Source of the DNA: JAPEKQ01 sp964487295
Lineage (GTDB): Bacteria > Joyebacterota > Joyebacteria > Joyebacterales > Joyebacteraceae
DNA length: 41,039 nt
Assembly: GCA_964487295.1 (NCBI GenBank)
Contig: CAZAQL010000007.1
Coordinates: 1 to 41,039 of the forward strand
Direction: 5' to 3'
The stretch's first letter is position 1. Every line of letters begins with the position of its first letter. Positions 19,522-28,060 of the stretch are shown one piece after another. A model generated the notes under the pieces. It worked only from the letters and a program-made list of their open reading frames with translations, did not search any database and was not told the origin of the DNA. A program made the position numbers and the translations under genes.

Positions 19522-21822
19522 ATGGGAATCGCGGCAAGCGAGGGGGGCGGGGGCCGCCCCCGCGTTATCCTCATATCCAACACATCCTGGTACCTCTGGA
19601 ACTTCCGGGGCGAGATGATGCGCCGGATGGCCGAGCGGGGCTGGCACGTGCACGCCGTCGCCCCCGACGACGAGTTCGCCGACGCGATCGAGGCCCTCGG
19701 CGCCGGCTTCTCGGTCTGGCGTCTCCCGAGGCGCTCCCTGTCCCCGGTCCCGAACGCCCGCGCCCTCCTGGAGCTCATCTCGCTCTACCGTCGGTTGCGC
19801 CCCGACATCGTGCATCACTTCACGATCAAGCCCGTCATCCTGGGCGGCATCGCCGCCAGGCTCACCGGCATCGACCGGATCGTTCAATCGGTGACCGGGC
19901 TCGGCCACGCCTTCTCCCGTCGCGGCCCGCTGCGCTGGCTCGCGCTCAACCTCTATCGCATTGCGCTGGGCGGCCGCGCCCTCACGGTGTTCCAGAACGC
20001 CGATGACATGCGGACTCTCCTCGACGCCGGGGTCACGTCCGGGCGCCGCTGCCGGCTCATTCGCGGATCCGGCATCGACATCGAGCGCTTCGCCGCCATT
20101 CCCGCGCCGCCGGATGATGCTCCGGTGACCTTTCTCATGGCCGGTCGAATGCTGTGGGCCAAAGGCGTCCGGGAGTTCGTGGAGGCCGCCGCCGTCGTCC
20201 GCGCGCAAGAGCCGGACACCAGATTCCTGCTCGTCGGTCGCTCGGATGAGGGATCGCCGGACGCCATTCCCCGCCGCTGGCTCGAGGCGCTCGCCGAGGG
20301 CTCACCGGTCGAGTGGCAGCCGTTCGTGCGGGACATCGACCCGACGCTCGCGCGGTCCCACGTCGTGGTCCTCCCCTCGCACCGGGAGGGACTCTCGCGG
20401 TCGCTCCTCGAGGGAGCCGCCGCCGGTCGTCCCGTCATCGCGACGGACGCACCGGGATGTCGCGAGATCGCAGTGGACGGAAGCACAGGGATCACGGTTC
20501 CCGTCGGAGACGCCGACGCGCTCGCTCGCGCCATGCTGACGCTCGCGCGTGACGCGTCGCTCCGGGAGAGGATGGGGGCGCGCGGCCGAGAGCTCGCTCG
20601 CGACGAGTACTCGCTGGATCGCGTCATCCGCGAGACGCTCGCCCTCTACCGCGACGAGGGCGAGAAGCCGGTCCGGGTTCTCCACGTCATCACAGGCCTT
20701 GGGACCGGCGGAGCCGAGAGGATGCTGGCGCGCCTGCTGCGCTACGGCGACCGCGAGCGCTTCCGGCCCGTGGTCGTGTCGCTGCGCGACGAAGGCGACC
20801 TCGGAGCGTCGATCCGCGAACTCGGCGTGCCCGTCCTCACCCTCGGCATGGAGCCCGGCCGGCCGAGCCTCCGGGCGCTCTGGCGCCTCGTCCGGATCGT
20901 GCGGCGCGAGACGCCCCGCGTGATCCAGACATGGATGTACCACGCGGACCTCATAGGCGGCATCGCCGCGAAACTCGCGGGCGGCGTTCCGGTCGCCTGG
21001 GGGGTGCGCCACTCCGATTTCGACCCGGCGCGCACCAAGCCGTCGTCGCTCCGTGTCGTCAGGCTCTGTGCGCGGCTCTCGAGACACCTGCCGGCAGCCG
21101 TCATGACGAACTCGGGCGTCGCCCGGGACGTCCACGCCGAACTCGGATACGACCCCGGGCTCTTCACGGTCATCCCGAACGGTTTCGATCTCTCCCGTTT
21201 CGCACCGGACCCGGCGGCGCGGCCGCGGCTGCGGGGGGAGCTCGGCATTCCGGACGACGCCATCGTCATCTCGGCGGCCGCGCGCTACCACCCGATGAAG
21301 GACCAGGCAGGGATGCTCGAGGCCGCGGCCATCCTGCGACCGGCCGATCGAGACGGGCCTCCTCTGCACTTCGTGCTCTGCGGGAAGGACGTGACTCGCG
21401 ACAACGAGGAGCTCGCGCGCGCCGCGAACGCGGCGACGCTTGACGGCCGCGTCCATCTCCTCGGACAGCGCTCGGACATGGCGACCGTCTACGCGGCCAG
21501 CGACATCTTCACCTCTCCTTCCGCCTTCGGAGAGGCGTTCCCGCAGGTCGTCGGAGAGGCCATGGCCTCCGGAACGCCCTGTGTGGTGACGGACGTCGGC
21601 GATTCGGCGCACATCGTCGGGGACACCGGCGAGGTCGTCCCACCGGGCGACCGGGAGGCGCTTGCCGCCGCCTGGGAACGGCTGCTGGCGCTCGGGTCAC
21701 GCGGTCGCGGGGAGCTGGGCGCGCGGGCGCGCGCCCGCATCGAGGAGAACTTCGAGATCGGTCACGTGGTGAGGATGTTCGAGCGGTTTCACGCGGAGCT
21801 GGCCGACAGGACCCGGCGATAG
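19522..21822 (+). CDS. Fusion of two GT4 glycosyltransferases
   Basis: 766 residues, twice the usual GT4 length. The first half (about 14-370) begins VILISNTSWYLWNFRGEMMR and contains VHHFTIKPVILGGIAARLTG and VTGLGHAF, close to the PglA-like lipid-linked N-acetylhexosaminyl transferases. Its nucleotide-sugar motif is REGLSRSLLEG near 289. The second half (from about 385) restarts with VRVLHVITGLGTGGAERMLA, has VIPNGFDLSRF, and carries the matching motif GEAFPQVVGEAMASG near 669. Both E-x7-E motifs are intact, so both halves look active and could add two consecutive sugars. The join is continuous (ALYRDEGEKPVRVLHV), with no sign of a broken stop. It is the only plus-strand gene, and its end overlaps by 34 bases the convergent GT4 gene. 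The sugars and acceptors are inferred only as steps in cytoplasmic repeat-unit assembly. Confidence 0.9.
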   Translation: MGIAASEGGGGRPRVILISNTSWYLWNFRGEMMRRMAERGWHVHAVAPDDEFADAIEALGAGFSVWRLPRRSLSPVPNARALLELISLYRRLRPDIVHHFTIKPVILGGIAARLTGIDRIVQSVTGLGHAFSRRGPLRWLALNLYRIALGGRALTVFQNADDMRTLLDAGVTSGRRCRLIRGSGIDIERFAAIPAPPDDAPVTFLMAGRMLWAKGVREFVEAAAVVRAQEPDTRFLLVGRSDEGSPDAIPRRWLEALAEGSPVEWQPFVRDIDPTLARSHVVVLPSHREGLSRSLLEGAAAGRPVIATDAPGCREIAVDGSTGITVPVGDADALARAMLTLARDASLRERMGARGRELARDEYSLDRVIRETLALYRDEGEKPVRVLHVITGLGTGGAERMLARLLRYGDRERFRPVVVSLRDEGDLGASIRELGVPVLTLGMEPGRPSLRALWRLVRIVRRETPRVIQTWMYHADLIGGIAAKLAGGVPVAWGVRHSDFDPARTKPSSLRVVRLCARLSRHLPAAVMTNSGVARDVHAELGYDPGLFTVIPNGFDLSRFAPDPAARPRLRGELGIPDDAIVISAAARYHPMKDQAGMLEAAAILRPADRDGPPLHFVLCGKDVTRDNEELARAANAATLDGRVHLLGQRSDMATVYAASDIFTSPSAFGEAFPQVVGEAMASGTPCVVTDVGDSAHIVGDTGEVVPPGDREALAAAWERLLALGSRGRGELGARARARIEENFEIGHVVRMFERFHAELADRTRR

Positions 21823-22928
21823 ACGTCCAGCGTCCGCTCGACGAGACGCTCCGTCGAGTACTCGCGCCGGGCGAGCTCGAACCCGCGCGCTCCCATGAGC
21901 GCGCGCTCCTCGGCGGTCATCCCGGAGAGTTCGACGAGCCTTCGCGCGAACCCCTCGGCGTCACCCGGCCTCGCAAGCAGTCCGGTCTCGCCGTCCCGAA
22001 CGAGGGCGGGCACGTCCCCGACCGACGTGGCCACCACGGGCCTGGCGGACGCGAACGCCTCGAGCACCGCGTTCGGGAACCCCTCCCATGCCGAGGTGAG
22101 CACCACGGCGTCGGCCGCGAGGTAGAGCGGGCGAACATCGCGCACGGGATCCAGGAACACGATCGTTCCATCCAGACCGAGTTCCGCCGTCCGGCGGCGG
22201 ACCTCGTCACCGTACGCCCGATCGCGGCACGCCCCCACCCAGACGAAGGTCGCGCGGTCACGGACGTTCGCGGGGAGCGCCGCGAGCGCGCTCAGCAGCA
22301 TGTGCGGATCCTTCGCATCGGCGAGCCTGGCCACGCTCACGAACAGCAGGTCGGCGCGCCCCGCGAGGTGTCGCTCCCGGAAGCGCCTCGCCTCCGCGAG
22401 ATCGTCCTCCGCCGGCTCAGCCGTCGCGACCCCGTTCGGCACGACGGTGATGCGGCCCCGCCAGGCGGGAACTGCCTGCTCGACGTGGAGCCGGATCGCC
22501 TCCGCGTTCACGATCATGGCCGCCGCCCGGCTCGCGAGCAGCGACTCGCTCCACCGGACCCACGCGGTCTTCCCGAGACTGACGCTTCTCTCCGAGAGGA
22601 CGACCGGGGGGCCGCCGAACGGCGTGGCCAGCCGCGCGAGGATACCCGGCCGGGAGAGGTAGGTGTGAATGAGATCGTAGGGTCCGGAGCGGATGAGCCT
22701 CGCAAGCCGTACGAGCGTCCTCGGGTCGCGACCGCCGCGGGTCCCGAGCACGTGCACCGGCACGCCGCCATCTCTGAGCTCCCGCACGAAGTGCGTGCGG
22801 TCACGGTAGAAGGCGACCTCGGGCCGGATGGTCCCGCGCGGCGCGGAGCGAACGAGCGTCACGAGCTGACGCTGCGCGCCCCCGGCCCCCAGGCCGTCGA
22901 TAAGATAGAGAACCCGGAGCGGCTTCAT
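21789..22928 (-). CDS. GT4 glycosyltransferase
   Basis: 379 residues, normal GT4 size. Starts MKPLRVLYLIDGLGAGGAQR, the glycine-rich N-terminal loop of GT-B enzymes, and resembles the second half of the fused gene. VVPNGVATAEP and LFVSVARLADAKDPHMLLSA mark the linker and donor-binding domain. SAWEGFPNAVLEAFASA near 276-292 is the E-x7-E motif. It is the last gene of the exopolysaccharide operon, starting 2 bases after the CapK-like stop, so translation is probably coupled. Its 3' end overlaps the fused glycosyltransferase by 34 bases, tail to tail. It acts at the inner face of the cytoplasmic membrane; donor and acceptor are unknown. Confidence 0.92.
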   Translation of the reverse strand: MKPLRVLYLIDGLGAGGAQRQLVTLVRSAPRGTIRPEVAFYRDRTHFVRELRDGGVPVHVLGTRGGRDPRTLVRLARLIRSGPYDLIHTYLSRPGILARLATPFGGPPVVLSERSVSLGKTAWVRWSESLLASRAAAMIVNAEAIRLHVEQAVPAWRGRITVVPNGVATAEPAEDDLAEARRFRERHLAGRADLLFVSVARLADAKDPHMLLSALAALPANVRDRATFVWVGACRDRAYGDEVRRRTAELGLDGTIVFLDPVRDVRPLYLAADAVVLTSAWEGFPNAVLEAFASARPVVATSVGDVPALVRDGETGLLARPGDAEGFARRLVELSGMTAEERALMGARGFELARREYSTERLVERTLDVYRRVLSASSA

Positions 22929-22930
22929 TC

Positions 22931-24313
22931 TCAGGCCTCCGCGTCACTGACTCGGGAGATCGTGTAGATGTGCTTGCCGGAGGCCGCGGGCGGGATGTCC
23001 TCCTCGATCGTGTAGGTGACCTGCACCGGGGCGCCCAGCGCTTCGCGGATGCGCTCGGTCAGCGCGTCCCGGCGCCTCAGGATACGAACGTCCGCGCCGG
23101 CCCGCGGGACCAGCCGGACGCGAATGGTGTCCATGTCCTCCTGCACGATCTGGAACTTGACGATCTCGCCCTCGTTGAACTCCACGCCGATCATGTGTAC
23201 CCAGAAGATCGGGTCGACGAACCCTCCGTCGGCTCGCCGGAAGCACGCGACGTTCCGACCGACGATGCGTTTGAGCAGAGGGTACGGCCGCCCGCACGCG
23301 CACCGGTCGGGACCCCGGACGGCCCGATCCCCGATGCGGAATCGGATCATGGGCATCGTGTGGTTCCACAGGCCCGTAATGAGGATCTCGCCCTCCTCAC
23401 CCACGGCCGCTTCGGTCCCGTCGTCCTTAAGAAGCTCGAGGAAGACGTTCTCGGTAAAGATGTGGAGGCCGCTGTGCTCGGGGCACTCGGCGGCCACGCC
23501 ACCGACCTCGCGTCCTCCGTAGCGGTCGTAGACCGGCGCGCCGAACACGCGCTCGACCCGTTCGCGCATGTGCGGATGGAGCGTGCTCGCGCTCGACACG
23601 ACCGCCCTCAGGGGCGGCACGTCCTCCCCTGTCTCGTCGACGAACTGAGCGAGCGCGTTGAGGGCCGTCGCGTAGCCCTCGAGCACGACGGGGCGGTGGC
23701 GCCTGATGAACGCGAGGTACTCCCGCATCGTCTCCTCGCCCATGTCGAAGGCGTCGAGGGTGACGCGGCCGTAGAACATCCGGCTCAGTCTGAGACCGAA
23801 CGACACGTGAGGCCGAAGGTCCCGCCGCGCGCCCCAGAGCTTGATGTGCCGCTCCGCGCGCTCGATGCCGGCCCACTCGAGGAACACCTGCGTCGCCGCG
23901 AGTGACGACGCGAGCTGCTCCGCGTCCTTATAGAAGCGCGTCGGCTCGCCGGTGGAGCCCCCGGAGGCGTCGAGAAACGTCCCCCGTCCGAGCTCGACCA
24001 TGAGGTCGTCCAGTCGATCGCGCAGGTCGGCCTTCGTCAGGATCGGGAATCGCGCGAGGCATGCCAGCGGATCGTCGCGCACGCTCTCCGCGTCGAGCGG
24101 ACCGACGGCCTCACGGTAGAACGGCACGTTCGACGCCGCGTGCACCATGAGGTCGGCGAGGCGAGCCAGCTGCCGCTCGCGCGCAACCTCCGGCGTATCG
24201 GACTGGCACGCGCGAAAGTCCTCGAGCCTCGTCATGAGCGGAATGCGCTTCACCCTCGTCCAGATGATCGGATCGAGCACTCGGGTGGTTATGGCGCGTC
24301 GCAGTGAGCTCAC
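22931..24313 (-). CDS. CapK/PaaK-like adenylate-forming enzyme
   Basis: 460 residues from a GTG at 24313 that overlaps the preceding stop (GTGA). The sequence belongs to the phenylacetate-CoA-ligase-like branch often called CapK in capsule loci: ATP-binding DASGGSTGEPTRFYKD (about 110-125), YGGREVGGVAAECPEHSG (about 262-279), GEILITGLWNHTMPMIRFRI and a C-terminal ligase subdomain. In polysaccharide clusters these proteins are thought to activate or transfer an acyl or amino-acid decoration, but the substrate is generally unknown. Four cysteines (CPEHSG, CACGRPYP, ACFRR) are scattered around the AMP-binding region; CACG could be structural. It lies between the polymerase-like gene and a GT4 in the operon. 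Confidence 0.88.
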   Translation of the reverse strand: MSSLRRAITTRVLDPIIWTRVKRIPLMTRLEDFRACQSDTPEVARERQLARLADLMVHAASNVPFYREAVGPLDAESVRDDPLACLARFPILTKADLRDRLDDLMVELGRGTFLDASGGSTGEPTRFYKDAEQLASSLAATQVFLEWAGIERAERHIKLWGARRDLRPHVSFGLRLSRMFYGRVTLDAFDMGEETMREYLAFIRRHRPVVLEGYATALNALAQFVDETGEDVPPLRAVVSSASTLHPHMRERVERVFGAPVYDRYGGREVGGVAAECPEHSGLHIFTENVFLELLKDDGTEAAVGEEGEILITGLWNHTMPMIRFRIGDRAVRGPDRCACGRPYPLLKRIVGRNVACFRRADGGFVDPIFWVHMIGVEFNEGEIVKFQIVQEDMDTIRVRLVPRAGADVRILRRRDALTERIREALGAPVQVTYTIEEDIPPAASGKHIYTISRVSDAEA

Positions 24314-25551
24314 GAGCGGAACCCCTCCTCAGCGAGACGGTCGAACCAGGCGGCGCAGACGATGAACAGGATCGCCGGCGCCTTCATGTAGTAGGAGACG
24401 ACCCCGATGTCGAGCAACAGGAACGACGGCACGAAGACCAGCACGAACCGGCTCACGTCGCCCGCTCGCTCCCTGATGAAGGCCGCCCTGGCAAGCAGCG
24501 CGGCGTGCAGTCCGTAGTAGAGGCAGAGCCCCGTCAGACCGAGGCCGACACCGATGTCGATCATGTTGTTGTGCGCGTACTTGCCCTGACCGGCGAGCCA
24601 CCTGAACGAGCCGATGCCGTGCCCGACGACGGGCGACCGCCCGATCAGCACCATCCCCTCGCGGATGAACGTCGAGCGTTCCACGACGCTTCGCGTGCCA
24701 CCGGACCGCGACCAGAACGAGACGAACAGGTCGGTGACCCGCCCAACGGTGAACTGCCACAGAGCGCGCAGCGGCTCGACCGTCGCGACGAGAGCCGCGC
24801 CGATGGCCGCGACGAGGAGCATCTGGACGAGGATCCTCCCGCGCGCACGACCCGCCAGAAGCCCCAGAAGCCAGACGAGCGGAACGCCGAGCAGCCCCTT
24901 CCGCGAGGACGACGCGGCCACGCCGGCGATGAGCACGAGCGCAGCGAGCTGCGTGATCACGCGGCCCCCCGCGCCCCGGCCGAGCGTCACGCCGGCGGCA
25001 AACACGGTAAGGCCCAGAAGCGCCGCGATGCTCAGGACATTCGGATTCCCGTAGAAGCCGGTCAGTCGCCCTCCCGCCGTGGCGACGCCGGTCGCGAGCG
25101 CGACGACGATCCCGACGACGGTCCACGCGAACAGATTCTGAAGCACCCACCTCCCGAGGCCGAGCGACCGCACGGCGTCGTAGAAGAGCATTCCGATGCC
25201 GTAGATCTGCAGGAGCGTCACAACGCGCCCCACGCTCGTTCCCGACCGCGTCGTCCAGAAGAGCGATGCCGCCGCCCACAGGATGAACATCCAGCGCCAC
25301 CGCATGAGCGGCGACGCGAGGTACCTGAGGGCCGGTTCGAGCAGACGCTCGCCGCGAGCGAAGACGTAGACCGCCCCGCTGACCATGAGGAGCGGATAGA
25401 ATATGCGAAGCGTCCCCTCCGTGTATCCGAACACGGCGACCGCCGCGACCATCCCGGAGAGGGCGAGCCGAGCGACCAGCGTCAGCGTCCGCTCACGAGT
25501 GGCGTCCCGTGCGGCGACCATGGTCAGCGTCTGTGCCGTCGCGTGCGTCAT
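24310..25551 (-). CDS. O-antigen ligase/polymerase-like membrane protein (Wzy/WaaL type)
   Basis: 413 residues. The ATG at 25551 overlaps the CapA-like stop (ATGA); upstream in-frame codons belong to that gene's antisense-free overlap and are not needed. There are about ten to twelve hydrophobic segments with a large extracytoplasmic loop containing ERSTFIREGMVLIGRSPVVG and HGIGSFRWLAGQGKYAHNNM. The H-N-N signature and the GR-P-x-x-G-x-G pattern are typical of Wzy_C/WaaL proteins. It would polymerise or ligate the lipid-linked repeat units at the periplasmic side of the inner membrane. The next gene, CapK-like, starts within its stop codon. Whether it is polymerase or ligase cannot be told from sequence alone; the Wzx and Wzz neighbours favour polymerase. 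Confidence 0.85.
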   Translation of the reverse strand: MTHATAQTLTMVAARDATRERTLTLVARLALSGMVAAVAVFGYTEGTLRIFYPLLMVSGAVYVFARGERLLEPALRYLASPLMRWRWMFILWAAASLFWTTRSGTSVGRVVTLLQIYGIGMLFYDAVRSLGLGRWVLQNLFAWTVVGIVVALATGVATAGGRLTGFYGNPNVLSIAALLGLTVFAAGVTLGRGAGGRVITQLAALVLIAGVAASSSRKGLLGVPLVWLLGLLAGRARGRILVQMLLVAAIGAALVATVEPLRALWQFTVGRVTDLFVSFWSRSGGTRSVVERSTFIREGMVLIGRSPVVGHGIGSFRWLAGQGKYAHNNMIDIGVGLGLTGLCLYYGLHAALLARAAFIRERAGDVSRFVLVFVPSFLLLDIGVVSYYMKAPAILFIVCAAWFDRLAEEGFRS

Positions 25552-26624
25552 GATCTCGGATCTCCGCTCGCTCGGCCTCGAAGCTCGGCGACCGTGTTCG
25601 ACACGAGCCGTCGCGCGGTCCTGAACTTGTGCAGGCTCGGCCGCTCCACGCCCGTCAGGACCTTCTTCGCCCCGACCCTGAGGCCTCGAGTCGCCAGCGC
25701 CCATCGGTAGACGCGGTCCGCCGCCTCATCGGGCAGCCGGAGCTGCCAGCGGCTCGCGGCGCGTCCGGGGAACCCGTCCCTCCGCGACGAAACGCTGATA
25801 CCCAGGTCCGCCCCGAGCCGGCACTCGTGCCAACCCACGTAGGACAGCGCGTCTCCGCTCCAGTCGTACACCGCCGCCACACTTCGCCTGTTGGACGCGA
25901 GTCCGCGGCGGTTCCCCCTGGGCATCACGGGGAAGACGAAATTGCCGAGCGCGTAGATCGCGGTCGCGCCTCGATTTCTCTCTCCAGCATCGTCAAGACG
26001 CTCTCCCGCTCCCGCCACGTGTGCATGGGTCCCGACGACGTGCCCGGCCCCCGCCCGGATCAGCTGACGAACCCGGCGCCGCTGCCCGCTTGATGCGAGC
26101 GACAGCTGTTCCTCTCCCCAGTGAGCAAAGACGAGCACGCGCGCCCCTCTCCGGGCGATCAACTCGACCGCGCCTACAGCCTCTTCACCGGGGAAAGGAC
26201 CCCATTCCGAACCGCCGATGACCGGGTTCGTCTCGGGAAAGCACGCTCCGAGCACCTCCAGACCGTGGGCGAGCGCCGCCGACGGCCGGGAGCGATGTCC
26301 GAAGACACGCCCCTCTCCGAGGACGCTCTCGAGAGCACCGACCGTCTCGCGGGCGGCCCGGGCTCCGTAGTCCAGAATGTGGTTGTTGGCCACCGATACG
26401 TAGTCCACGCCCATCTCTCGAAGCCTCCCCACCGTCTCCGGCGGCGCGCTGAGAACCACCTTCGATGCGCGGGACGCCCCCTCACGATCGGCTCCGATGA
26501 CCGACTCGAAGTTCCCGATCACCACGTCGGACCCGAATGCTCTGTGAAGGTCCGGGAGCGGCGCTTCGCGCCACGCGCGCGGGTCGACATCGAGACAGAT
26601 ATCGCCAACCACAGCGATGCGCAC
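25548..26624 (-). CDS. CapA/PgsA-like metallophosphatase-fold protein
   Basis: 358 residues from a GTG at 26624, preceded by GGAGG. The longer frame to 28130 is antisense-like noise over the flippase. Conserved metal-site motifs of the capsule CapA family are in order: VVGDICLDVDP (5-15), GNFESVI (about 36), ANNHILDYG (about 75-83), FAHWGEEQ (about 163-170), GTHAHV (about 195-200) and YALGNFVFP. CapA proteins are linked to poly-gamma-glutamate or capsule anchoring, usually outside the membrane. This one shows no signal peptide or membrane anchor, so it would be cytoplasmic unless the true start is elsewhere. Its position between flippase and polymerase suggests a modification or anchoring step. 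The exact reaction is not established for this family. Confidence 0.87.
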   Translation of the reverse strand: MRIAVVGDICLDVDPRAWREAPLPDLHRAFGSDVVIGNFESVIGADREGASRASKVVLSAPPETVGRLREMGVDYVSVANNHILDYGARAARETVGALESVLGEGRVFGHRSRPSAALAHGLEVLGACFPETNPVIGGSEWGPFPGEEAVGAVELIARRGARVLVFAHWGEEQLSLASSGQRRRVRQLIRAGAGHVVGTHAHVAGAGERLDDAGERNRGATAIYALGNFVFPVMPRGNRRGLASNRRSVAAVYDWSGDALSYVGWHECRLGADLGISVSSRRDGFPGRAASRWQLRLPDEAADRVYRWALATRGLRVGAKKVLTGVERPSLHKFRTARRLVSNTVAELRGRASGDPRS

Positions 26625-26695
26625 GGCTCCCTCCAAACCCGATGAACGCGGCGTGATCCAGCGTTCCAGCTCGTCTCGGGGCGGGGCAACCGGAC

Positions 26696-28060
26696 TCAAG
26701 CGTTCGTCCGTCCGCCCCCGTTCCCCCGCCTGATCCTCCGCGCGACCGACCGCGTCAACTCGACGATCATCGTCACGTCCTGCGCCGTGGGGACCCACGT
26801 CCGGGCGAAAGTGACGCCGGTCACGCGCCTGAACGCCACGATCAGCACGAGACTGCTCACGAAGAACCCGATCGTCATCGCCCACGCCGCCCCCTCGAGC
26901 CTCAGCGGCGGCAGGAGAAGGACGATCCCTGCGATGTTGGCGGCCATGCCTGCGCCGACGGCCCACGAGCAGACAGCCGGTCGGTCGGTCCCCGTGAAGT
27001 ACGGCATGAGCACCTTCGAGGTCGCACGCAGGAAGATGCCCGGGATCATGATCCAGATGAGGACCACGGCGCGCTCGAAGTCCGGTGACAGCAGAATCAG
27101 GACGAGTGGTCTGCTGAGGACTCCGAGGATCAGGAGCAGCGCCCCGGATACGATGCCCGAGGCCCTCGCCGCCCGGGCGACCGTCTCCGGACGCCCCGTC
27201 GCGTCGGCTGCCACGCGGGAGAAGAGGGCGGTCTCGACCGAGGTCGGAACAAGCAGGATCCGCGAGACGAGACCGGACGCCGCGGCGAAGATGCCGATCT
27301 CGCCGGCGGACGCGAAGAACGCCAGCACCATCGTGCCGATGCGGAAGTTGACCGTACTGCTCAGGCGGGCGACGTAGAACCGGATGCCGTAGGCCGCGAG
27401 CCGCCCCATGTGACCCATCCTGAAGCGCGCGCCCGAGAAGGCCCCCTCCTGGTGGAAGGCGACCGCCCCGAAAACGATGTTGACGAACCCCGCGGCGACG
27501 ATGGCGAGCAGCGCTCCGTTCACGCCCATGTCGAGCCACCAGATGAACACGACGGCCGCCAGAAGCTGCACGATCGCGTTCACGATGACGGTGACCGCCA
27601 TCCAGGCGATGCGGCCGAGGCCGACGAGGAGGAGAACGCATCCCTGCCCGATGACGTGGAACGGCACGACGAGGAGAGCCACGAGGAAGGACGAGCGGTC
27701 CGCCTTCGTCAGGAACTCCAGGTCGAAGCTCATGAGCAGCAGGCCGACCGCGACCGCCAGGAGCGACGCCGCGAACAGGCTCGCCAGCGTCGCCCACGTC
27801 CCCTCGTTGACCGGCATGCGCCGGGAGGCAACGAAGTACTGACCGGCCGTATCGACGCCGAAGGAGAACACGGTGCCGAGCAGCGTCGCGAAGAGAAGAC
27901 ACACGGCGTAGGCGCCGCGACCGTCGGGGCCGAGCAGCCACGCCAGCGTGCTCTGGATGGCCAGACTGATGAAGAGCACGACCACGCGGCTGCTGAACGA
28001 GACGGCCGTGTCCCTGGCGCCCGCGCTCGGAGGAGTGGCTCTCAGTGTCGTAGCCGTCAT
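26696..28060 (-). CDS. Wzx-type polysaccharide flippase
   Basis: 454 residues with about 12-14 hydrophobic helices, the size and pattern of the MOP-superfamily oligosaccharide flippases. Recognisable segments include FSSRVVVLFISLAIQSTLAW, LLGPDGRGAYAVCLLFATLL near the N-terminus, and paired helices with GLVSRILLVPTSVETALFSR. It moves undecaprenyl-diphosphate-linked repeat units across the inner membrane. The ATG overlaps the Wzz-like stop (ATGA), and the CapA-like gene starts 71 bases downstream of the stop. The C-terminal 30 residues are basic and Gly/Arg-rich, probably cytoplasmic. Confidence 0.9.
   Translation of the reverse strand: MTATTLRATPPSAGARDTAVSFSSRVVVLFISLAIQSTLAWLLGPDGRGAYAVCLLFATLLGTVFSFGVDTAGQYFVASRRMPVNEGTWATLASLFAASLLAVAVGLLLMSFDLEFLTKADRSSFLVALLVVPFHVIGQGCVLLLVGLGRIAWMAVTVIVNAIVQLLAAVVFIWWLDMGVNGALLAIVAAGFVNIVFGAVAFHQEGAFSGARFRMGHMGRLAAYGIRFYVARLSSTVNFRIGTMVLAFFASAGEIGIFAAASGLVSRILLVPTSVETALFSRVAADATGRPETVARAARASGIVSGALLLILGVLSRPLVLILLSPDFERAVVLIWIMIPGIFLRATSKVLMPYFTGTDRPAVCSWAVGAGMAANIAGIVLLLPPLRLEGAAWAMTIGFFVSSLVLIVAFRRVTGVTFARTWVPTAQDVTMIVELTRSVARRIRRGNGGGRTNA

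Noticed and set aside
17163..19778. 871-residue minus-strand frame spanning the epimerase-like and aminotransferase genes
   Set aside because: Its N-terminal two thirds is out of frame with the well-conserved aminotransferase and is low complexity. Only the part after the GTG at 18155 is protein-like.
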